Assembly: GCA_005882135.1 (NCBI GenBank)
Contig: VBDR01000026.1
Span: forward strand, 1-64,000
From: Chloroflexota bacterium
Lineage (GTDB): Bacteria > Chloroflexota > Dormibacteria > Dormibacterales > Dormibacteraceae
DNA: 64,000 nt
Direction of reading: 5' to 3'
In this document: positions 37,735 through 45,411 of the stretch, piece after piece
Layout: every line of letters begins with the position of its first letter
Numbering within the stretch: position 1 is the first letter of the stretch
Notes under the pieces: generated by a model
What the model was told of the DNA's origin: nothing
What the model saw: only the letters and a program-made list of their open reading frames with translations
Databases searched by the model: none
Made by a program: the position numbers and the translations under genes

Positions 37735-38477
37735 CCTTCTCTGTTCGCGCCGTGCGCCCGCACGAAATCGTGGACCGCGTAGTAGGCCTGGATCGACTCG
37801 CCCGCGTCACCCCAGAAACCGTCGAGGACGTCATATTCCATCCGGCTGTGCTCGAGGTACCAGTTGTTGACGTCGGTGATCTCGAGCTCCCCGCGACCTG
37901 ACGGCTTCAGCTCTGGCAGCACCTTCCAGACGGTCTCGTCGTAGAAGTAGACGCCGGTGACGGCGAACTCGCTCGGCGGCTCCGCCGGCTTTTCGATGAT
38001 CCGCTCGATCCTCCGATTGCCGTCGAACTGCGCAACTCCCAGGTGCCGAAGGTGCGCGCTGTCGGCTTCTCTGGACAGGACCACCCGGGCGCCACTCTCC
38101 TGCCTTCTGAATGCTTCGACGCACGGCCGGATCGAGCGCTCGAACACGTTGTCCGCCAGCAGGACCACGCATCGATCCCCGGCGACAAATTTCTCGGCGA
38201 GACCGAGGGCTTCGGCGATACCGCCGGCCTTGTCCTGGTACGCGTAGAAGAGGCGGTCGATGCCGAACTCGTTTCCGTTGCCCAGCAAGCGCAGGAACTC
38301 GCCGGCGTGCGTGCCCCCCGTCACCAGCATGATCTCGCCGACGCCCGACCCGACCAGGGCTTCGATGGCGTAGTTGATCATCGGCCGGTCGTAGATCGGC
38401 AACAGATGCTTGTTGGTGATGCGCGTCAGCGGATGGAGCCGGCTGCCCGTACCGCCCGCGAGGATGACGCCCTTCAT
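37731..38477 (-). CDS. rfbA: Glucose-1-phosphate thymidylyltransferase-like
   Basis: 248 aa nucleotidyltransferase: MKGVILAGGTGSRLHPLTR, YDRPMINYAIEAL, LLADNVFERSI, FIEKP-like IIEKPAEPPSEFAVTG and GRGELEITDVNNWYL. ATG 38477 is preferred since TAGAAT lies 9 nt upstream (leaderless); GTG 38483 is possible. First gene of the rfbACB operon. It is slightly shorter than canonical RmlA and some relatives use other nucleotides. Confidence 0.88.
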   Translation of the reverse strand: MKGVILAGGTGSRLHPLTRITNKHLLPIYDRPMINYAIEALVGSGVGEIMLVTGGTHAGEFLRLLGNGNEFGIDRLFYAYQDKAGGIAEALGLAEKFVAGDRCVVLLADNVFERSIRPCVEAFRRQESGARVVLSREADSAHLRHLGVAQFDGNRRIERIIEKPAEPPSEFAVTGVYFYDETVWKVLPELKPSGRGELEITDVNNWYLEHSRMEYDVLDGFWGDAGESIQAYYAVHDFVRAHGANREG

Positions 38478-38486
38478 CGCCACCGG

Positions 38487-38492
38487 ATTCTA
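38487..38492 (-). promoter_or_regulatory. -10 hexamer of rfbACB
   Basis: TAGAAT on the minus strand, 9 nt before ATG 38477, with no Shine-Dalgarno sequence in between. Confidence 0.5.
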
Positions 38493-38584
38493 GAGGCGTG
38501 GCCGGAAAACCTCGGAGCCGCATGGTCGCCGGAGAGGCGATGAGGGCTTTCTCGCCGAGGATCTGGGCCGCAACCAGGGGGCGA

Positions 38585-38600
38585 CCACAAGTTGTTGTGG
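38585..38600 (+). promoter_or_regulatory. Palindrome upstream of dinB
   Basis: CCACAAGTTGTTGTGG: 6-bp arms CCACAA/TTGTGG with GTTG between, 22 nt before the dinB ATG. It looks like an operator. It is not the GAAC-N4-GTTC LexA box of actinobacteria; the regulator is unknown. Confidence 0.4.
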
Positions 38601-38622
38601 CAGACTGGCCGCTGCACAGCAA

Positions 38623-39711
38623 ATGGCGAGACCGGACAACTGGCCCAGGACCATCCTCCACGTCGACCTCGACGCCTTCTACACGTCCGTCCACCAGCGT
38701 GACGACCCGCAGCTTCGCGGCGTGCCGGTGGCTGTGGCAGGCCGTTCCCGGCGAGCCGTCATCATGGGTGCCTCGTACGAGGCCCGGGCCTACGGGGTTC
38801 GTTCCGCGATGCCCCTGCACGAGGCCACGCAGCTCTGCCCGCAGCTGACCGTCATCGCGCCCGACGGGCCGCGTTATCGAGAGGCGAGCCGGCTGGTGCA
38901 TCAGATCTTCCGCCGCTTTACCTCGCCTGAGCTGGTGGAGGGCGTGGCCCTGGACGAGGCGTATATGGATGTCACCGCTCGCACCCGGCACGGCACCTCG
39001 ACCGCTGACGAGGTCGCGCGCCGGATCAAGTTTCAGATTCACACAGAGGTCGGGCTGACGGCGTCGGTCGGCGCCGCGACGTCCAAGCTCGTCGCCAAGG
39101 TGGCCAGCGGTACGCGCAAGCCCGACGGCCTGGTGCTGGTGCCACCGGGCACCGAAGCTGATTTCCTGGCCCCGCTCCCGATCGGCGTCATTCCCGGGCT
39201 GGGTCCGAAGACCGAGGAAAGGCTTCATGCCATGGGCCTGCGAAACGTCGGGGCGCTGGCGGCGTACGAAACCCAGCGCCTGGTCCAGGCGCTCGGCACC
39301 AACGGCGCGGTCTTACAGCGGCTGGCGCAGGGCCGCGACCGAGCGCCAGTGGATGGAAGCAAACCTGCGAAGACGATCTCGGCCGAGACGACCTTCGACA
39401 ACGACGTCAGCGACCGCGGCCAGCTCGAGCGGGCGCTGCGCGATCTCACCGACCGCGTGACCGACCGTTTGAAGACGGACGGCGTCCGGGCCCGGACCGT
39501 TTACGTGAAGCTCAAGCTGCCCGACTTCAGGCTGGTGAGCCGCCAGGTGAGCCGGACGAGCCCGACCGACGACGTCGAGACGATCTTCCGCGCCGCCCGC
39601 TCGGCGCTCGAGAAGTCGCACGTGGAGTCGCGGCCGGTGCGGCTGATCGGGGTGGGGCTGTCGGGCCTCGAGCACCCTGAGCCCGACCTCCAGCTGACGC
39701 TCTTCGACTAG
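38623..39711 (+). CDS. dinB: DNA polymerase IV (Y family)
   Basis: 362 aa translesion polymerase. Catalytic aspartates in ILHVDLDAFYTSVHQ and the DE pair in ALDEAYMDVT; HhH region PGLGPKTEERLHAMGL; little-finger domain after about residue 245. The C-terminal LQLTLFD resembles the clamp-binding motif QLxLF. A palindrome lies upstream. The 3' end overlaps the convergent exonuclease gene by 185 nt. Confidence 0.95.
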   Translation: MARPDNWPRTILHVDLDAFYTSVHQRDDPQLRGVPVAVAGRSRRAVIMGASYEARAYGVRSAMPLHEATQLCPQLTVIAPDGPRYREASRLVHQIFRRFTSPELVEGVALDEAYMDVTARTRHGTSTADEVARRIKFQIHTEVGLTASVGAATSKLVAKVASGTRKPDGLVLVPPGTEADFLAPLPIGVIPGLGPKTEERLHAMGLRNVGALAAYETQRLVQALGTNGAVLQRLAQGRDRAPVDGSKPAKTISAETTFDNDVSDRGQLERALRDLTDRVTDRLKTDGVRARTVYVKLKLPDFRLVSRQVSRTSPTDDVETIFRAARSALEKSHVESRPVRLIGVGLSGLEHPEPDLQLTLFD

Positions 39712-40387
39712 GCGCGGTTCGGTCCACGAGCGGCCGCGGGAGCGCGGCCAGCACGTCACCTACCGTGTTCCAGCCAAGACTCTCCCGGGCTAGAGCGATC
39801 AGGGCGCGAAACACCATCGCCGTCGCGCGCGCGTCGTCGAGCGCCGCGTGCGCCGGCATGACGTCGAGGTGCAGCTCCTCCACCAACCGCGCAAGGCCCG
39901 GGGTCTGTCCCTTTGGCAGGTCCAGCACCAGCCGGGCGAGCGCGGTCGTGTCGATGATCGGGTGCTCCAGCGGACTCTCCAGGCCGCGGCCCACGAGCCA
40001 CGTGTCGAACGCGTCGTGGCTGTGCTCGACGAGGACCGCGCCCTGGGCAAAACGCAGGAAGCCGCGCCGCGCGTCTTTGAATTCGGGGGCGCCGATGAGC
40101 ATCGAACGGTCGATGTGGTGGCGCTTGCGGGCGTAAGGGTTGATCGGCGCGCGGCAGTCGACCAGGGTGTCAAAGAACGACAGGGTCCCGTCGAGTCGAA
40201 AGCGCTCGGCCCCGATCTCGAGGACGAGGAAGGGAGCGTTGCCGGTCGTCTCGACGTCGAGAGCTACGAACTGCGCGTCTTGCAGCAGCGTCTCGCGACC
40301 GACCTCCGGCGCATCGACGGCGATCTCCTCCCATGGCACGAGCTGACTCGCGCCGCGTGGTTTGAGATAAAGCGGACGCGAGCTCAT
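39527..40387 (-). CDS. DEDDh 3'-5' exonuclease
   Basis: 286 aa. Exonuclease motifs: ExoI VALDVETTGN, ExoII VEHSHDAFDTWL, ExoIII PAHAALDDARATAMVF; relatives are the epsilon/DnaQ-like proofreading nucleases. The catalytic domain ends near residue 220; the last 65 residues are Arg/Ser/Gly/Pro-rich and are simply the antisense of the dinB 3' end, so the natural stop may have been lost. ATG 40387 overlaps the flippase stop by 4 nt. Confidence 0.82.
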   Translation of the reverse strand: MSSRPLYLKPRGASQLVPWEEIAVDAPEVGRETLLQDAQFVALDVETTGNAPFLVLEIGAERFRLDGTLSFFDTLVDCRAPINPYARKRHHIDRSMLIGAPEFKDARRGFLRFAQGAVLVEHSHDAFDTWLVGRGLESPLEHPIIDTTALARLVLDLPKGQTPGLARLVEELHLDVMPAHAALDDARATAMVFRALIALARESLGWNTVGDVLAALPRPLVDRTAPSRRASAGGRAQGARGPTAPPRSAAPAATPRATSRAPSGRRGRSSRRRRSGSSGSPGGSPA

Positions 40388-41850
40388 CGTGCCAGCGCCA
40401 GGGCGCGGCGCGCCCACGCGATCTCCTCTCCGCTCAGCGCACGCAGAAGCAGCACCGCGGCGGTGTAGACAAGCACGCCGGCTGCGATCGGGATCGCGAC
40501 CTTCACCCCGCCCAGCTCGCGGAGCGGAAAGATCGCCACCCCCATCACCAATCCAGCGAGCACGATCCGCCAGCTGAGGGCGAGGATCGGCACCCGGCCG
40601 ACGTGGCGCGCGGTCAGAACCCATCCGGCGATGCCGAGCGCGATCTCAGTCAGCACGGTCGCCCAGCTTGCGCCGAGATAGCCGAACGTAGGGATGAGAG
40701 CCAGATTCAGGACCACGTTGGCGGCCAGGCTCCAGCCCGCGGCCCACGTGAAGGAGAGCTGGCGGTCGCTGGCGTTCAGGGCGCCAATGAATGCGTTGTT
40801 CACGAACGCGAATCCAAGCGCGAGCGCGAGGATCTGCAGGGCCGGGGCGGAAGGTGCGTAGAGCCTCATGACCGCGTTGAGCGGATAGGCGAGGACGAAG
40901 ATGCCGACGCTCATCGGCCAACCCATGAGCAGCAGGGCCTTGTAGAAGCGGTTCAACGCGTCGAGGACCTCTGTCTGCCGCTCGCGGTGATAGACGGACA
41001 GCACCGGGAAGACGACGGAGAGGAATGTCATGGGGATGAACAGGAGCGCTTCGATCGGCTTGTACGCCGCCCCATACCACCCGGCCTCGGTCTGAGATTT
41101 GAGCGCGAACACCAGCGGCTGGTCGATCCGAAAATAGAGAATCGTCAGGACGAAGGTCAGCGCGAACGGCAGGCCCTTCCAGAACCATTCGCGCACCAGG
41201 TCAGGTTCGAAGCGCCAGCCGATGACGGCGATGCGTTTGACGGCGAGCACCACGCTGAAGTAGACGCAGCTGAATGCGTATTGAGCCGCGTACGCCCAGA
41301 CGAAATAGGTGACGCCCTGGTGGGTTTGCCGGCCGTAGAGCACGAGGGCGAGCAGGACGACGCTCTCCAGGATCACGGCGATCGCCTCGTAACCCAGCTG
41401 CTGGACCGCGTAGAGGCCGTTGCGAAGCAGGGTCGAGTAGGAGGTCAACACCATCAAGAAGAAACCGGGGACGATGAGGTCGCTCAGGCCCACGACCATG
41501 AGCACCCCGACGAGAAGCACAAGGCTGAGCACCGACATGACGAGGCGCACCGACATCACGTTGCGCAGGTAGCGCTCGATGTCGTCGCGATGTCGCGCGC
41601 CCTCGCGTACAAACAGCACGTTGAAGCCAAGGTCGAGGACGACGCTGACGATGGCGGTGCAGTTGACCAGGACGGTGAAGGCCCCGTAGCGCCTGGGCTC
41701 CAACGAGTTGATGATGTAGATCACGGTCACCAGCGCGATCAGCCGCGCTACGACCTTCGCCCCCAGCACGGTTACGGTATTGCGAAGGGCCCGTGAGCCG
41801 AGGCCGGCGCTCGCGGCCGGCGGGGCGGCTGCCGAATAGTGATCTGGCAA
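40384..41850 (-). CDS. Polysaccharide flippase, Wzx/MOP superfamily
   Basis: 488 aa with 12-14 membrane helices, beginning ALRNTVTVLGAKVVARLIALVTV and including FALTFVLTILYFRIDQPLVF. This is the typical pattern of lipid-linked oligosaccharide flippases. The start is taken as TTG 41850, since TACGAT lies 9 nt upstream; extending further to 41925 would run into divergent trpS. It fits the polysaccharide genes nearby, though it is transcribed with an exonuclease. Confidence 0.88.
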   Translation of the reverse strand: MPDHYSAAAPPAASAGLGSRALRNTVTVLGAKVVARLIALVTVIYIINSLEPRRYGAFTVLVNCTAIVSVVLDLGFNVLFVREGARHRDDIERYLRNVMSVRLVMSVLSLVLLVGVLMVVGLSDLIVPGFFLMVLTSYSTLLRNGLYAVQQLGYEAIAVILESVVLLALVLYGRQTHQGVTYFVWAYAAQYAFSCVYFSVVLAVKRIAVIGWRFEPDLVREWFWKGLPFALTFVLTILYFRIDQPLVFALKSQTEAGWYGAAYKPIEALLFIPMTFLSVVFPVLSVYHRERQTEVLDALNRFYKALLLMGWPMSVGIFVLAYPLNAVMRLYAPSAPALQILALALGFAFVNNAFIGALNASDRQLSFTWAAGWSLAANVVLNLALIPTFGYLGASWATVLTEIALGIAGWVLTARHVGRVPILALSWRIVLAGLVMGVAIFPLRELGGVKVAIPIAAGVLVYTAAVLLLRALSGEEIAWARRALALAR

Positions 41851-41859
41851 CTGGTTCAA

Positions 41860-41865
41860 ATCGTA
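41860..41865 (-). promoter_or_regulatory. -10 hexamer of the flippase gene
   Basis: TACGAT on the minus strand, 9 nt before TTG 41850. Confidence 0.45.
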
Positions 41866-41879
41866 ATCCTCGGGCTGGC

Positions 41880-41885
41880 TACACT
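41880..41885 (+). promoter_or_regulatory. -10 hexamer of trpS
   Basis: TACACT on the plus strand, 8 nt before GTG 41894; no ribosome site seen. Confidence 0.5.
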
Positions 41886-41893
41886 CGTTCGCC

Positions 41894-42880
41894 GTGGCAG
41901 ATCGAGTCCGAATTCTCAGCGGCATCCGGCCGACGGGGCGGTTCCACCTTGGGAACTATCTCGGCGCGGCCAAGAACTGGGTCGAGCTGCAGAGCCAATA
42001 CGAGTGCTACTACTTCATCGCCGACTATCACGCCCTGACCACCGAGCCGGACGGCCACAAGATCGAGGACAAGGTCTTCGACCTCACCGCGGACCTCCTG
42101 GCGGTTGGCATCGATCCGGAACGGAGCGTCCTTTACCAGCAGTCAAAGGTGCCTGAGGTGGCCGAGCTCACACTCCTGCTCTCGATGGTCACGCCGTTGA
42201 GCTGGGTGCAGCGCACGCCGGCCTTCAAGGAGAAGGCGAAGATACACCCAGACAACGTCAACCTCGGGCTTCTCTCCTATCCGGTGCTGCAAGGCGCCGA
42301 CATCGTGATCGTCAAGGGGGCGGGCGTGCCGGTCGGCAAGGACCAGCTTGCGCACCTGGAGCTGATCCGCGAGGTCGTGCGCAAGTTCAACCGCACCTAC
42401 GCGCCGGTTTTTCCAGAGCCGCGCGCCCTCCTGACGGAGACGCCGCTCATCAACGGCACCGACGGCAAGCAGCGAATGTCGAAGACGGTCGGCAACGTCG
42501 TCGGCGTGACCGACGACTCCGAGGTCATCAGAAAGCAGGTGTTGAGCATGGTCACCGACATCAAGCGTCCACGAAGGACCGATCCTGGCCATCCGCGGAG
42601 CTGCAACGTCTGCGCCTTCTACAAGTTCTTCTTCGACGACTGGGAGCATTACTGGGACCTGTGCCGCAGGGCTCAGATCGGCTGCTTCGACAAGAAGAAG
42701 CTGCTCGCCGAGAGGATGATCGAGACCTTCGCTCCCTTCCGAGAGCGACGAGCGGCGCTCAGCCCCGAGCAGGTGACCGCGATCCTCGACGAGGGCAGCG
42801 TCAGGGCCCGGGAGGTCGCACGCCACACCATGATCGAGGTGCGCCATGCGGTGGGTCTGCCGCCCTACCTGGATCGCTAA
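41894..42880 (+). CDS. trpS: Tryptophanyl-tRNA synthetase
   Basis: 328 aa class I synthetase. The HIGH-equivalent is in RPTGRFHLGNYLGA; KMSKS-equivalent is KQRMSKTVGN. Also VLQGADIVIVKG and VPVGKDQLAHLELIREV. GTG 41894 start, leaderless by spacing. The stop codon TAA forms part of the -10 for the Rieske gene. Confidence 0.96.
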   Translation: MADRVRILSGIRPTGRFHLGNYLGAAKNWVELQSQYECYYFIADYHALTTEPDGHKIEDKVFDLTADLLAVGIDPERSVLYQQSKVPEVAELTLLLSMVTPLSWVQRTPAFKEKAKIHPDNVNLGLLSYPVLQGADIVIVKGAGVPVGKDQLAHLELIREVVRKFNRTYAPVFPEPRALLTETPLINGTDGKQRMSKTVGNVVGVTDDSEVIRKQVLSMVTDIKRPRRTDPGHPRSCNVCAFYKFFFDDWEHYWDLCRRAQIGCFDKKKLLAERMIETFAPFRERRAALSPEQVTAILDEGSVRAREVARHTMIEVRHAVGLPPYLDR

Positions 42881-42883
42881 GAT
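42878..42883 (+). promoter_or_regulatory. -10 hexamer of the Rieske-cytochrome b operon
   Basis: TAAGAT, beginning with the trpS stop codon, 9 nt before ATG 42893. Confidence 0.5.
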
Positions 42884-42892
42884 TTGAGCCGG

Positions 42893-43444
42893 ATGGCAGA
42901 AGCTGCGGCGCCGAGGCGAGTCACCCGACGAACCTTCCTGGGCTGGTGGCTGGCGTCCCTGATGACCGCGACGGTGATCACCGGGCTGGCCCCCATCCTC
43001 GTCTACTTCTGGCCCGCCCCGCCGAAAGGACAGAAGAAGGGCCCCATCAACGTCGCCCTGCAGACGCCCGTCGACCAGCTGCAGGACGGCGACGCGGTCA
43101 AATTCGACGCCCCTCGGAACCCGAACTCGGCGTTCATCATGGCCGACGGTGGCGGCGACAACGCACCGGGCGAGCTCGCCTTTGGCGGCTTTGTGGTCAA
43201 GAACCAGGGCAAGGTCAATGTCTTCGCGATCAACTGCTCGCACCTCGGCTGCTCGGTGGCGCTGGCCAAGGCGGCGCCCGGCCATCCCGAGGCGAGCTTC
43301 GACTGCCCGTGCCATGGCTCGCGGTTCCGCCTTGACGGAAGCGTGCTCCACGGTCCGGCTGCGTACCCGCTATCCCACCTCTCCTGGAAGCAGGGTCCCA
43401 ACCCGAGCGAGATCGAGGTTGAGGGCATAGTGCTGGGTTTCTAG
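42893..43444 (+). CDS. qcrA: Rieske iron-sulfur subunit of a bc/b6f-type complex
   Basis: 183 aa. N-terminal twin-arginine-like TRRTFLGWW followed by one membrane helix. [2Fe-2S] ligands are in CSHLGC (about residue 113) and CPCHGS (about residue 139). The Rieske domain faces the outside and takes electrons from menaquinol. ATG 42893 has no ribosome site. It directly abuts the cytochrome b gene. Confidence 0.95.
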   Translation: MAEAAAPRRVTRRTFLGWWLASLMTATVITGLAPILVYFWPAPPKGQKKGPINVALQTPVDQLQDGDAVKFDAPRNPNSAFIMADGGGDNAPGELAFGGFVVKNQGKVNVFAINCSHLGCSVALAKAAPGHPEASFDCPCHGSRFRLDGSVLHGPAAYPLSHLSWKQGPNPSEIEVEGIVLGF

Positions 43445-44140
43445 ATGGCGATTCCCCACCCGCGCGACATCCAGGTGGCGGTGGTGGACTGGCTCGACGA
43501 GCGTTATCCGTTCACCAAAGCGGTCGACGAGGCGCTGTACCAGCGAGTGCCGAACTTCGCCAACGCCTTCTATTACTGCTTCGGGGGGATGGTCTTCATC
43601 CTCATCGTGTTCCAGCTCCTGACCGGCGTCCTGCTCGCGATGTACTACATTCCCGATGCGACCGGAAATCCAGCTCCCGCATACAACAGCGTCCTCTTCA
43701 TCCAGAACGACGTGTACCTGGGTTGGTTGATCCGGGGAGTCCATTTCTGGAGCGCCAACCTGCTGATCATCATGGTGCTTCTCCACATGGCCCGGGTTTA
43801 CTGGACCGGCTCTTACCGGGCGCCGCGTGAGCTCAACTGGATCGTTGGTGTCCTGATGCTGTTGATCGTTCTCTTCCTGTCACTGACCGGCTACCTCCTG
43901 CCCTGGGACACCAAGGCATACTTTGCGACGGAGGTCACGATCAAGATCGCCGGTTCGGCGCCTCCAGCCTGGCTGGGGGCCGCCATTCGCGAAGTGCTGC
44001 AAGGCGGTCCGGTGGTAGGCCCGCCAACCCTGCAGCGCTTCTTCACGCTCCACGTATTTGTGCTGCCGGCCGTGATAGTGCTTTTGATGTACGTGCACTT
44101 CCGCTTCATCCGGGCGCATGGGATTTCGGAGCCACTATGA
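43445..44140 (+). CDS. qcrB: Cytochrome b6-type subunit (N-terminal half of cytochrome b)
   Basis: 231 aa with four membrane helices. Haem-b histidines are in RGVHFWSANLLIIMVLLHMA and in FTLHVFVLPAVIVLLMYVHF. A cysteine in NAFYYCFGGMVF matches the cytochrome b6 cysteine that holds the extra haem c(i). It ends after helix D, so this is the split b6/subunit IV arrangement. It overlaps the next gene by 4 nt. Confidence 0.93.
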   Translation: MAIPHPRDIQVAVVDWLDERYPFTKAVDEALYQRVPNFANAFYYCFGGMVFILIVFQLLTGVLLAMYYIPDATGNPAPAYNSVLFIQNDVYLGWLIRGVHFWSANLLIIMVLLHMARVYWTGSYRAPRELNWIVGVLMLLIVLFLSLTGYLLPWDTKAYFATEVTIKIAGSAPPAWLGAAIREVLQGGPVVGPPTLQRFFTLHVFVLPAVIVLLMYVHFRFIRAHGISEPL

Positions 44141-44820
44141 GCGAGAAAGAGATCAACAAGGAAGGTCCGGGGGCTACCGTCGCCGCTCCCAAAGAGGTCC
44201 AGATCATCGAGCTGGACGGGCACGGCGGACACACGCTCGAGCCCGAGTGGAAGCGTTTGCCGATCGGCCCAGACCACATCCTCTACTCGGTGGTGGTCGG
44301 CCTCGCCCTCTTCCCCATCCTGATGGGCGACGCGGGGCATCACCTGGCCGACGATATGCCCGACGAGGACACCCACCCCTTCTTCCCCGACCACTTCTGG
44401 CCCTACCCGATCATCGCCGTGGTGATGCTGATCGCGGTCGGCCTGCTCTCCGCGTTCGTGCAGAAGAACCTTCAGCTGGAGACATCCGCCGACCCTCGCG
44501 CGACGACCATCCCCCGGCCCGACTGGTACTTCCTCTTCCTCTTTCAGTTCCTCAAGCTCGGCCCGGAGCTGATCATGTCGCTGGTCATCCCGCCGGTCGT
44601 CGTCGGCGCGTTTCTGCTGTTTCCGTTCATCGACGCCATCGCCGGTCCGCGCCTGGCCCACCGACTGGGCTGGAAGAGCTGGCCGGTTCCCGGGCGCAAC
44701 ATCATCACCGGAACCATCTTTGTGCTGGCCCTGGTGTATATCGCGTTCCTGACGTTGTGGGCGCTGGCCGGACCGGAGTTCTGCCTGCCCTACTTCACCG
44801 GCCCCGTCTGCGGGGCCTAA
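44137..44820 (+). CDS. Subunit IV-type C-terminal half of cytochrome b
   Basis: 227 aa, three to four membrane helices. The Qo-site motif appears as PDWY (RPDWYFLFLFQFLK) in place of the common PEWY. It has a hydrophilic N-terminal extension of about 40 residues and a HPFFPDHFWPYP segment like PetD. It completes cytochrome b with the preceding gene. No cytochrome c1 or f gene follows; the electron acceptor of this complex is not visible. Confidence 0.92.
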   Translation: MSEKEINKEGPGATVAAPKEVQIIELDGHGGHTLEPEWKRLPIGPDHILYSVVVGLALFPILMGDAGHHLADDMPDEDTHPFFPDHFWPYPIIAVVMLIAVGLLSAFVQKNLQLETSADPRATTIPRPDWYFLFLFQFLKLGPELIMSLVIPPVVVGAFLLFPFIDAIAGPRLAHRLGWKSWPVPGRNIITGTIFVLALVYIAFLTLWALAGPEFCLPYFTGPVCGA

Positions 44821-44832
44821 AAACTAAGGAAG

Positions 44833-44946
44833 GTGGCTCCTCCCCACTAAAGAGAGAGTGGCTCCTCCCCATTCATGGGGAGGTGGCGCGCAGCGCCGGA
44901 GGGGCAGCGCCGGAGGGGCAGCGCCGGAGGGGCAGCGCCGGAGGGG
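44833..44946. repeat. Dispersed palindromic repeat, copy 5, with four tandem 14-bp units
   Basis: CTCCCCATTCATGGGGAG hairpin, then TGGCGCG and four exact tandem copies of CAGCGCCGGAGGGG (44891-44946). A partial unit lies at 44840-44860. Local slippage has multiplied the tail of the element. Confidence 0.85.
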
Positions 44947-45408
44947 CTAAGTGCGGCTGTCGTACAGCTGCTTCGTGAGCTCGATCTGCGCGAGGTGTTC
45001 ACGCGCATGGCCGTAGTTGGAGATGAGCCAAAGCAGGCCGGGTTTGGGCTCCTGATCCTTGCGCGGCCGATCCTGGGTCAGGTCTTCGACAGTCAGTCCC
45101 GCAAGATGCTCGTCGAGCTCACGGTCGGCCTGGTCCAGCAGCCCGAGTAAGTCCGCGGCCTCGGCCTCGACCTTGAACTCCGAATCGCGATCACGGTCGC
45201 TCGCCACCGACCGCACGGCCCGGATCATCTCTCGCTCCGAACCAAGGCTATGCGTCACGAGCACGGCGATCGAGTTGGCTTTAGGCAGTGGCCGCCAGTT
45301 GAGCGTTCCCTGGTCGAGGCCGCGCACCTGCTCGCGCAGCTTGTCGTGCAGCTCGTGAAACAGCGTCTTGAACGCATCGCCTACGGTTCGGACGCCCGCT
45401 TCGTCCAT
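44947..45408 (-). CDS. DinB-fold (DUF664-like) protein
   Basis: 153 aa four-helix bundle of the DinB/YfiT superfamily (thiol-dependent transferases, unrelated to polymerase IV). Metal-type histidines are placed as LVTHSLGSE near residue 53 and NYGHAREHLAQIELTKQL near the end. No substrate can be named; in actinobacteria relatives use mycothiol. It lies 3 nt downstream of the GT2 gene on the same strand; its stop is close to the repeat array. Confidence 0.75.
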   Translation of the reverse strand: MDEAGVRTVGDAFKTLFHELHDKLREQVRGLDQGTLNWRPLPKANSIAVLVTHSLGSEREMIRAVRSVASDRDRDSEFKVEAEAADLLGLLDQADRELDEHLAGLTVEDLTQDRPRKDQEPKPGLLWLISNYGHAREHLAQIELTKQLYDSRT

Positions 45409-45411
45409 CGG

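Noticed and set aside
40603-41796. Plus-strand open frame of 397 codons opposite the flippase
   Set aside because: His/Glu/Asp-rich antisense of membrane helices; no domain.
44891-44946. Possible CRISPR-like array
   Set aside because: Units are 14 bp, directly tandem without spacers, and belong to the palindromic repeat; no cas genes.
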